The notes under the pieces are model-generated. The model saw only the letters and a program-made list of their open reading frames with translations, was not told the DNA's origin and ran no database searches. The translations under genes were made by a program, and so were the position numbers. Positions 41,464-48,749 of a stretch of 62,797 bases of DNA are shown here, one piece after another (the stretch's first letter is position 1; the number at the start of each line of letters is the position of its first letter). The stretch spans positions 1 through 62,797 of the forward strand of contig CAZTHL010000010.1 of the NCBI GenBank assembly GCA_964613585.1, given 5' to 3'. The stretch is from CAZTHL01 sp964613585. GTDB lineage: Bacteria; Pseudomonadota; Alphaproteobacteria; DSM-16000; Inquilinaceae.

Positions 41464-42642
41464 TCAAGCGCCGGGACGGCGATCGGCGGTCACCGCCGGG
41501 CGGATCGCCATCGCCACCAGGAAGGCCAGGCACGCGGCCGCCATGACCGCGAGCAACCCGTGCCGGGGAAAGGCCGCCAGCGCGGCGCCGGCCACGATCG
41601 GACCGACGGCCATGCCGGCGGTGTAGGCCATGACGAAGGCGGCGTTGGCGCTGGGCAGGTCCCCGCTCGAGAAGGTCTCGCCGAGCAGGATCAGGCCCAG
41701 CGTGTAGAAGCCCGCGACGGCGCCGCCCCACACGAAGACGATCGGCCAGATCACCCAGCCGCCGTCCATGAACGCCGCGACGCCGGCCACGCACAGGAGC
41801 GCCAGGGCCACCGAGCCGGCCAGCAGGCGCCGCCGGTCGGTCCGGTCCGCCAGCCAGCCGACCGGCGGCTGCAAGGCTATGCTGCCCACAGCGAAGGTCG
41901 AGGCGAACAGGACGACCGTGGCCTCCGCGCGGCCGAGGCCGAGGGCGTGCACCGGAAACAGGGCGAAGAACGCCGCCTCGCTCAAGCCGGACAGCACGCC
42001 GGCGCCGAGCGCCAGGGGTGCCCGGCGGAGCACGGCGCGCACGCCTCCGGGAAGGACCCGGTGGCCGAGCGGCGGGGCGATGCGCCGGGCAAGCAGAACC
42101 GGCGGGATCGCGGCGGTAAGCAGGCCGGCCGCCACCAGATAGGGCAGCGGCCCGGCCGTTCCGGTCGCCGCCAGAAGCAGCGGCCCGATGCCGACCCCGA
42201 GCCCCCAGATGGTGGCGTAAAGGGCGACAATGCGGCCGCGATCCGCCGGCCTTGCCAGGCTGTTGATCCATGTCTCGCTGACGATCCAGTCGCAGGCGTT
42301 GCCCATCCCCATGGCCACCCGCAGCAGGATCACCAGAGCAAGCGTATCGATGAACGGGAACAAGGCAAGGCTCGCGGCGGCCAGGAGCGAGCCGATGACC
42401 AGGGTCGGCACCGTGCCCAGCCGCGCCGCCAGACGGGGGACGAACGGGCCGGCCCCGAGGATCGCGGCGGCGTAGGATCCGGCGACGAGCCCGATGGTCA
42501 CGCTGTCGTAGCCGCGGCCCTGCAGCGTCAGGGTCACCAGGGGCGTCGCCATGCCGATCGTCAGGCCGACCGAGAAGGCGCTCGCCAGCACGGCGGCGAG
42601 GCTCCGGGTCCGCGCGGCGTCGGTCGTTCCGGGATCGGCCAT
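41464..42642 (-). CDS. major facilitator superfamily transporter
   Basis: 392-residue membrane protein with about 12 helices. The A-loop motif WLADRTDRRRLL between helices 8 and 9 and its weaker N-terminal counterpart PRLAARLGTVPTL identify MFS. DWIVSETWINSLARPADRGRIVALYATIWGLG (cited in part: SETWINSLARPADRGR) resembles the YcaD/putative sugar-efflux group. The substrate is unknown. The ATG at 42642 has AGGAGCGAGG in front. It is divergent from ppc across 113 bases, and both are inserted between recO and era. Confidence 0.85.
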   Translation of the reverse strand: MADPGTTDAARTRSLAAVLASAFSVGLTIGMATPLVTLTLQGRGYDSVTIGLVAGSYAAAILGAGPFVPRLAARLGTVPTLVIGSLLAAASLALFPFIDTLALVILLRVAMGMGNACDWIVSETWINSLARPADRGRIVALYATIWGLGVGIGPLLLAATGTAGPLPYLVAAGLLTAAIPPVLLARRIAPPLGHRVLPGGVRAVLRRAPLALGAGVLSGLSEAAFFALFPVHALGLGRAEATVVLFASTFAVGSIALQPPVGWLADRTDRRRLLAGSVALALLCVAGVAAFMDGGWVIWPIVFVWGGAVAGFYTLGLILLGETFSSGDLPSANAAFVMAYTAGMAVGPIVAGAALAAFPRHGLLAVMAAACLAFLVAMAIRPAVTADRRPGA

Positions 42643-42755
42643 CCTCGCTCCTGTGCTTGATCCGGCGGGGCGGACGCCCCACCTCCGCGGAGCATCCCTG
42701 GTGTCCATCCGTGACGCCGCTCGCGCGCTCGCGCCGCTCTTCATCGGGAGGGCCG

Positions 42756-45524
42756 ATGTCGACCATCTTCGACAAGACCCACAACGACTTCGCCCGTCTC
42801 CTGGGCGCCTTTCGGGAGATGCTGCACGAGATCGGCGAATCCCAGGTCGCGGATCGCCTGCCCTGGCAGGAGGAGAGCCTCGAGACGGTGTCGGCCGAAG
42901 GGTGGCCCGAGGCGCTCCACGAGAAGCTGACACAGGCCTGCTCGATCGGCTTCTGCCTGCTGCAGCAGGTCGAGGAGAACGCGATCGCGCAGCAGCGGCG
43001 CTCGCTCGAGACCGAGAAGCGGCTCGTGGAGGAGTCGGGCTCGTGGGATCGCACCCTCCAGCGTCTCACCGGGCTCGGATGGACGCCCGAGGAGATCGCG
43101 CGCGCGCTGCCCGAGATCCAGGTCGAGCCGGTGCTGACCGCGCACCCGACCGAGGCCAAGCGCGCCTCGGTGCTGCACCACCATCGGGCGCTCTACCGTC
43201 TTCTGGTCGAGCTCGAGAACCAGATGTGGACGCCTTCGGAGCGCGAGGTGCTGCATGCCTCGGTCAAGGCGTGCCTCGAGCGGCTCTGGCGGACCGGCGA
43301 GATCTACCTTGAGAAGCCGGCCGTCGCGGACGAGCTGCGCAACATCGTGCACTATCTTCGCGAGGTTTTTCCCGAGGTGCTGCCCTGGGTCGAGCGGCGT
43401 CTGCGCACGGCCTGGGAGGATGCCGGCTTCGACCTTCAGCTGCTGGCCGATCCGCAGCGCCGGCCGCGGCTGCGCTTCGGCGACTGGGTCGGGGGCGACC
43501 GGGACGGCCATCCGCTGGTGACCGCCGAGGTCACCCGCCAGTCGCTCGCGACCTTGCGGGGCGTGGCGATCGAGCTGATGCGCGACCGGCTGTCCCGGCT
43601 GGCGCAGAGCCTGAGCCTGTCGGACCAGCGACGCGACGTGCCCCTGATCATCCGTGATCGCATCGCCGCGCTCGGCCCCGCCCTGGGCGAGCCGGGCCGG
43701 GCGGCCATGGATCGCAACCCTCATGAGCCGTGGCGCCAGTTCGTCAATCTTCTGGTGACCGCGCTGCCGCCGGTGGGCGGCCCGATCCCGGAGGGCTGCT
43801 ACCAGCGCGCCTCGCAGCTGGCCTCCGACCTGGCGCTGCTGCGCAAGGCCTTGATCGAGTTCGGCGCACGCCGTCTGGCCGACGCGGATGTCGCGCCGAT
43901 CCAGACCATGCTGAACATCTTCGGCTTCCACGGCGCCTCCCTGGACATCCGGCAGAACAGCGCGTTTCACGACCGCGCCGTCGCCCAGCTCCTGGCCATG
44001 GCCCGGATCGACTGCGCCGGCCTCGGCGGCGGCGCGTTCGCGCAATGGGACGAGGCCCGGCGGCTCGATCTGCTGAACCGCGAGTTGGCCTCGCCGCGGC
44101 CGTTCCTGCCGCCCGGCGCCGAGCCCGGCGCGGAGGCCGGCGCCGTGCTGTCCTGCTACCGCGTGCTGGTGGAGTATATCGACAGCTTCGGGACGGACGG
44201 CCTCGGCTCGCTCATCGTCAGCATGACCCGCAACGTCTCGGACCTTCTGGCCGTCTACGTTCTGGCCCGGGAAAGCGGCCTGCTCTCCTTCTCGGCGGAC
44301 GGCCCGGTGTGCCCGCTGCCGGTCGTGCCGCTGTTCGAGACCATCGACGACCTGGAGCGGAGCCCGGCGATCCTCGACGCCTTTCTCGGGCATCCGGTGA
44401 CCCGCGCCAGCCTGGAGGCGCGGCGACGGCAGACCGGGCAGAGCGCGCCGGTCCAGCAGGTCATGATCGGCTACAGCGACAGCAACAAGGACGGCGGCAT
44501 CGTCGCCAGCCTGTGGGGGCTCTATCGGGCGCAGGCTGCCCTGATCGAGGTCGGCGCGCGGCACGGCGTGCGCATCCGCTTCTTCCACGGCCGGGGCGGC
44601 ACGATCAGCCGCGGCGCCGGCCCGACCCATCGGTTCGTCCGCGCCCTGCCCGCCGGCTCGCTCAACGGCGACCTGCGCCTGACCGAGCAGGGCGAGACGA
44701 TCGCGCAGAAATACGCCAACCGCGTCACTGCCGCCCACAACCTGGAGCTGCTGCTGGCCGCCTCCGTGGGCGCCACCCTGGCGGACCGTCGATCGCCGGC
44801 GCCGCGCCATCGGCTCGAGCCGGCGATGGATCGTCTGGCCGCGGACAGCCGAGCCGCCTACCGATCGCTGCTCGAGAGCGACGGCTTCCTGACCTTCTAT
44901 GGCCAAGCCACGCCGATCGACGCGATCGAGGCCAGCCGACACGGCTCACGGCCGGCGCGGCGCACCGGGCAGCGCAGCCTGGCGGACCTGCGCGCCATCC
45001 CCTGGGTGTTCAGTTGGAGCCAGGCGCGCTTCTACCTGTCGGGCTGGTATGGCCTGGGGACGGCGCTGGAGCAGCTGCTCAACGACGACCCGGAGATGCT
45101 CCAGGCGCTGGCCCTGGGCAAGCGGGAGGAGCGCTGGCCTCCCCTGCACTATATCCTGAGCAACGCCGCGACCTCGCTGGCGACCGCCGATCCGAAATGG
45201 ATGCAGGCCTATGCCGGGCTGGTCGGGGAGGCGGCGGTGCGGGAGCCGATCCTGGTCCGCATCCTGGACGAGTACGAGCGGACCCGGACCATGCTGGAGA
45301 CGGTGTACGGCGGCCCGCTGGCCGAGACGCGGCCGCGCGCGCAGCGCGTCATCGCCCTGCGCGAGCCGGGCCTCAACCCCTTGCACCAGCGGCAGATCGA
45401 GATCCTGCGCCACTGGCGGGCCTGCCGCCGGGACGAGGACCGGGCGGCCGAGGCGGAGGCGCTGATGCCGCAGCTGCTGCTCACCGTGAACGCGATCGCG
45501 GCCGGGCTGGGCGCCACCGGATAG
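42756..45524 (+). CDS. ppc: phosphoenolpyruvate carboxylase, divergent subtype
   Basis: 922-residue enzyme that adds bicarbonate to PEP to give oxaloacetate, refilling the TCA cycle. VLTAHPTEAKRASVLHHHR holds the first catalytic His; GDWVGGDRDGHP, IGYSDSNKDGG, FFHGRGGTISRGAGPTHRF and LTEQGETIAQKYAN are the other active-site loops. Several differ from the common bacterial form (AHPTEV-R-RT, GYSDSGKDAG, GGSVGRGGGP), and the C-terminus ends GLGATG rather than the usual RNTG. It therefore belongs to a less common branch and allosteric control may differ. GGGAGGG lies just upstream of the ATG. Confidence 0.93.
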   Translation: MSTIFDKTHNDFARLLGAFREMLHEIGESQVADRLPWQEESLETVSAEGWPEALHEKLTQACSIGFCLLQQVEENAIAQQRRSLETEKRLVEESGSWDRTLQRLTGLGWTPEEIARALPEIQVEPVLTAHPTEAKRASVLHHHRALYRLLVELENQMWTPSEREVLHASVKACLERLWRTGEIYLEKPAVADELRNIVHYLREVFPEVLPWVERRLRTAWEDAGFDLQLLADPQRRPRLRFGDWVGGDRDGHPLVTAEVTRQSLATLRGVAIELMRDRLSRLAQSLSLSDQRRDVPLIIRDRIAALGPALGEPGRAAMDRNPHEPWRQFVNLLVTALPPVGGPIPEGCYQRASQLASDLALLRKALIEFGARRLADADVAPIQTMLNIFGFHGASLDIRQNSAFHDRAVAQLLAMARIDCAGLGGGAFAQWDEARRLDLLNRELASPRPFLPPGAEPGAEAGAVLSCYRVLVEYIDSFGTDGLGSLIVSMTRNVSDLLAVYVLARESGLLSFSADGPVCPLPVVPLFETIDDLERSPAILDAFLGHPVTRASLEARRRQTGQSAPVQQVMIGYSDSNKDGGIVASLWGLYRAQAALIEVGARHGVRIRFFHGRGGTISRGAGPTHRFVRALPAGSLNGDLRLTEQGETIAQKYANRVTAAHNLELLLAASVGATLADRRSPAPRHRLEPAMDRLAADSRAAYRSLLESDGFLTFYGQATPIDAIEASRHGSRPARRTGQRSLADLRAIPWVFSWSQARFYLSGWYGLGTALEQLLNDDPEMLQALALGKREERWPPLHYILSNAATSLATADPKWMQAYAGLVGEAAVREPILVRILDEYERTRTMLETVYGGPLAETRPRAQRVIALREPGLNPLHQRQIEILRHWRACRRDEDRAAEAEALMPQLLLTVNAIAAGLGATG

Positions 45525-45573
45525 GGCGGCGCTCGCCACGGCGCGGCGGCGTCCGTCCGCCGGGCGGTCGATC

Positions 45574-45702
45574 CTCGAGCGTTTCCGCCGGACGCGCCAT
45601 CGGCACGGGCGCGCTGCCCCGCACGGCCGGCCTGAGCAGTCTGTCATTGGGACGCCGGGCGGGGGAGCCGGCCAGCGATGTCACTTGAGCCGGGAACGCT
45701 CC
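45574..45702 (+). repeat. dispersed repeat, copy C (about 129 bp)
   Basis: Starts CTCGAGCGTTTCCGCCGGAC, has CACGGCCGGCCTGAGCAGTC, TGTCATTGGGACGCCGGGCG and GGGGAGCCGGCC, and ends AGCGATGTCACTTGAGCCGG then GAACGCTCC. It lies between the convergent genes ppc and era. GAGCGTTTCC and GGGAACGCTC are inverted ends. Confidence 0.8.
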
Positions 45703-45723
45703 AAGGCGCCTGGCTCGCCTGCA

Positions 45724-46683
45724 TCAGGCGTTGAACTCGAGGCCCCAGTCGCGGTAGCGGGCCGGATCGTCGATCCAGTCCTCGCGGACCTTGACGAAGA
45801 GGCTGAGATGGATCGGGCGGTCCAGCAGACGCTCCAGCTCGACCCGCGCCGCGGTGCCGATCGTCTTGATCATCCGGCCGCCCCGTCCGAGCACGATGCC
45901 CTTCTGGCTGTCGCGCTGCACATAGATCACCAGGCAGATGCGCGCGCTGCCGTCCTCGAAGCTCTGCCAGTCCTCGGTCTCCACGGTGATCGCGTAGGGC
46001 AGCTCCTGCTGCAGATGCCAGAACAGCTTCTCGCGCGTGATCTCGGCGGCGAGAAGCCGCTCGGGCATGTCGGTGATCTCGTCCTCCGGATACATCCAGG
46101 GCCCCTCCGGGGCACGACGGGCGAGCTCCCGGCGGAGGTCGTCGACGCCGTCCCCGGTGCGGGCCGAGATCATGAAGGTCCTGGTGAAACCGGCCAGCCG
46201 GTTGAGCCGGGCGGCGAGGTCCAGCAGGGTGCCGCGGGCCGCCGCGTCGACCTTGTTCAAGGCCAGGATGGCGCCGCGGCCCGACTCGTTCAGCCGATGG
46301 GCGATCGCCTCGGAATCCGGGTCGAGGGTTCGTTGCGCCGCGTCGACGAGCAGGACCACCTCGTCGGCATCCTCGGCGCCCTGCCACGCGGCGCCGACCA
46401 TGGCCCGGTCGAGCCGCCGCCGCGGCCGGAAGATGCCGGGGGTATCGATCAGGACGAGCTGCGCGGTCCCCTCGATGAGGATGCCGAGCACGCGACAGCG
46501 GGTCGTCTGCACCCGCGGGCTGACGATGGACACCTTGGTGCCGACGAGGCGGTTGACCAGCGTCGACTTGCCGGCGTTCGGCGCCCCGATGATCGCGATG
46601 AAGCCGCAGCGCACGCCTTCCGGGCCGGCCCCGGATTCGCCCGTCTCCGTCCCGCCCGTCTCCGTCCCGCCCGTCTCCGTCAC
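45724..46683 (-). CDS. era: GTPase Era
   Basis: 319-residue GTPase that helps mature the 16S rRNA 3' end and assemble the 30S subunit. G1 GAPNAGKSTL, G2/G3 region with DTPG, G4 NKVD, and a C-terminal KH domain with VLGRGGRMIKTIGTAAR. The N-terminus carries a low-complexity tract (TETGGTETGGTETG) coded by 15-bp tandem repeats, not part of the normal protein. The start overlaps the rnc stop by four bases. The natural neighbours rnc and lepB are present upstream; recO is not immediately downstream. Confidence 0.96.
   Translation of the reverse strand: MTETGGTETGGTETGESGAGPEGVRCGFIAIIGAPNAGKSTLVNRLVGTKVSIVSPRVQTTRCRVLGILIEGTAQLVLIDTPGIFRPRRRLDRAMVGAAWQGAEDADEVVLLVDAAQRTLDPDSEAIAHRLNESGRGAILALNKVDAAARGTLLDLAARLNRLAGFTRTFMISARTGDGVDDLRRELARRAPEGPWMYPEDEITDMPERLLAAEITREKLFWHLQQELPYAITVETEDWQSFEDGSARICLVIYVQRDSQKGIVLGRGGRMIKTIGTAARVELERLLDRPIHLSLFVKVREDWIDDPARYRDWGLEFNA
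46639..46680. repeat. 15-bp tandem repeat at the 5' end of era
   Basis: GCCCGTCTCCGTCCC is repeated 2.8 times. It encodes TETGG units just after the start codon of Era on the minus strand. The number of copies could vary between strains without breaking the frame. Confidence 0.8.
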
Positions 46684-47411
46684 GACCCGCCGGCGCTCCC
46701 GTCATCGGACTGATGGAGCGCGGCCAGCAGGCGGGACGCGGCCTCCTTCTCCGCGTTCCGCTTCGAGGTGCCGCTCGCGCTGGCGCTGCCCGAGCCCTTG
46801 ACGGACACGCTGATCTCGAACTCCGGCTCGTGATCGGGACCGCGCCGTGCCACGGTCTCGTAGCAGGGCAGGGGCAGGCCCCGACCCTGGGCCCATTCCT
46901 GAAGCGCCGTCTTCGGATCCACGGGCGGTCGGGCGTCCCGCTCGACCCAGTCCGCCCAGGCCGCGCGGATGAAGCGGCTGGCCGACTTCAGGCCACCGTC
47001 CAGGTACAGCGCCGCGATGACCGCCTCGCAGGCATCGGCGAGGATGGCCGCGTTGTCCCGACCGCCGCCCTCGGCCTCACCCGGCGACAGGATCAGATAG
47101 CGCCCGAGGCCGATCTGCCCGGCCACCTCGGTGACGGTCTCGCGCCGGACCAGGGCGGCGTGGCGCCGCGCCAGCATGCCCTCCGACTCGCCCGGGAAGC
47201 GGTCGAACAGCCAGTCGGCAATGACCAGCGAGAGCACACGGTCGCCCAGGAACTCCAGGCGCTCATAGCCGAATCGCGCGGCGCCCCGCTCCTGGACGGC
47301 CACGCTCGAATGGGTCACCGCCTCCAGCAGCAGCTCGGGCCGCCGGAACCGGTGCCCGAGACGATGCGACAGCTGGACCGTGTCCACCTCGCGGGACGGC
47401 GGCTCGGCCAT
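46680..47411 (-). CDS. rnc: ribonuclease III
   Basis: 243-residue double-strand-specific endonuclease that processes rRNA and some mRNAs. The signature RFGYERLEFLGDRVLSLVIAD (cited in part: YERLEFLGDRVL) with the metal-binding Glu/Asp, and DACEAVIAALYLDGG with the second Asp/Glu pair, define the catalytic domain. A dsRNA-binding domain (about 165-240) follows, with SASGTSKRNAEKEAASRLL. It overlaps era by four bases and lepB by one base (TGATG), so the three are coupled. Confidence 0.96.
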   Translation of the reverse strand: MAEPPSREVDTVQLSHRLGHRFRRPELLLEAVTHSSVAVQERGAARFGYERLEFLGDRVLSLVIADWLFDRFPGESEGMLARRHAALVRRETVTEVAGQIGLGRYLILSPGEAEGGGRDNAAILADACEAVIAALYLDGGLKSASRFIRAAWADWVERDARPPVDPKTALQEWAQGRGLPLPCYETVARRGPDHEPEFEISVSVKGSGSASASGTSKRNAEKEAASRLLAALHQSDDGSAGGS

Positions 47412-48154
47412 CAGTCGATGCCCGTGAACAGCCGGTCAAACCGCAGCGCGCTCGGCCAGCGCCAGAGCTGGAGGAAGTGGGCGTCATCCAGGCTGAACCA
47501 GAGGAACTCGGCGCGGCCGGCGAGATTCTCCAGGGGAACATAGCCGACGGCGCTCAGAACCCGGCTGTCCTGGCTGCGATCCCGATTGTCGCCCATGACG
47601 AAGTAGTGCCCCTCCGGCACGTCGTAGACACGGGTGTTGTCGAGGCCGCCATTGTCCTCGAACTCGAGGATCTCATGCGTGGCCCCGCCCGGCAGGGTCT
47701 CCTCATAGCGCGGCACCCGGGCGACCCGGCCGAACCGGTCGGCCGTCACGAAATCCTCCAGCCGGCGTCGCTGCACCGGCTCGCCATTGATATGGAGGAT
47801 GCCGTTCCTCACCTGCAGCCGGTCGCCCGGCAAGCCGACGATGCGCTTGATGTAGTCGGTCGACGGATCCGTGGGCAGCTTGAACACCACCACATCGCCC
47901 CGCTCGGGCATGGACCCGAAGACGCGCCCCTGGAAGAGAGGGGAGACGAACGAGAGCGGCAGAGTATGCCAGCTGTAGCCATAGGAAAATTTCGACACGA
48001 ACAAATAATCGCCCTCGAGGAGGGTCGGTATCATCGAGCCCGACGGAATATTGAATGGCTCATATGCAAAGGTCCGGACGGCAAAGGCAATAAGAACCGC
48101 GTAGAGCACCGTTCTCAGGGTTTCGCCGAGTCCGCCCGATTTCTTGTCTCTCAT
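47411..48154 (-). CDS. lepB: signal peptidase I
   Basis: 247-residue membrane-anchored serine protease that cleaves signal peptides on the periplasmic side. One N-terminal membrane helix (TVLYAVLIAFAVRTFAY), then the nucleophile Ser in IPSGSMIPTLLEGD, the general-base Lys in DYIKRIVGLPGD, and the conserved GDNRDRSQDSR box. The ATG at 48154 places the helix close to the N-terminus; an in-frame ATG at 48190 adds 12 residues. The stop overlaps the rnc start by one base. Confidence 0.95.
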   Translation of the reverse strand: MRDKKSGGLGETLRTVLYAVLIAFAVRTFAYEPFNIPSGSMIPTLLEGDYLFVSKFSYGYSWHTLPLSFVSPLFQGRVFGSMPERGDVVVFKLPTDPSTDYIKRIVGLPGDRLQVRNGILHINGEPVQRRRLEDFVTADRFGRVARVPRYEETLPGGATHEILEFEDNGGLDNTRVYDVPEGHYFVMGDNRDRSQDSRVLSAVGYVPLENLAGRAEFLWFSLDDAHFLQLWRWPSALRFDRLFTGID

Positions 48155-48307
48155 GGACGGGAATTCTATCCTGTTTCGACTTGTCGGCATTGTCGGGGGC
48201 TGCCTCGGCCCCGGCCCGGAGCCCGCGGCGGCGCGGGACCTCTCGGCCGGCCCTCACCCTATCAAGATTGGCCCGGATTCACGATTGCCTAGTCAAGGGA
48301 CGCCGGG

Positions 48308-48730
48308 TCAGGGGAGCCCCGGGTCGGGGGCGCCGGGCGCAAGCGCCTGGATCACCACGAAGGCTTCCGCCAGCGGCGGCTCGTCCGTGATCGTCAAATG
48401 GATCGCCGGGCGCAGGCCGGGCGGGGTCAGCGCGTTCAGGCGCGACAAGGCGCCGCCGGTCAGCTGCAGCGTCGGCTGTCCGCTCGGCAGGTTCGCGACC
48501 CCCAGGTCCTTCCAGTACACCCCGCGGCGAAAGCCGGTGCCGAGCGCCTTGGCGCACGCCTCCTTCGCCGCGAAGCGCCGGGCGTAGCTGGCCGCCCGCT
48601 CGAGCCGCCGGTCGCAGCGGGCGCGCTCCAGATCGGTGAAGATGCGGCCGACGAAGCGATCGCCGAAGCGCTCCAGGGTCCGCTCGATCCGGTCGATCCG
48701 GACGATGTCGTTGCCGATGCCGATGATCAT
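48308..48730 (-). CDS. acpS: holo-[acyl-carrier-protein] synthase
   Basis: 140-residue trimeric phosphopantetheinyl transferase that activates ACP from CoA. MIIGIGNDIVRIDRIERTL (catalytic metal Asp in GNDIV) and RRFAAKEACAKALGTGF (second metal Glu) are the two P-pant motifs. The last ~15 residues are a Pro/Gly tail. It starts 19 bases after the rsh gene. In related genomes pdxJ usually sits between rsh and acpS (from memory); it is absent here. Confidence 0.94.
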   Translation of the reverse strand: MIIGIGNDIVRIDRIERTLERFGDRFVGRIFTDLERARCDRRLERAASYARRFAAKEACAKALGTGFRRGVYWKDLGVANLPSGQPTLQLTGGALSRLNALTPPGLRPAIHLTITDEPPLAEAFVVIQALAPGAPDPGLP

Positions 48731-48749
48731 CTGGATCCCGCGGTGCCGT

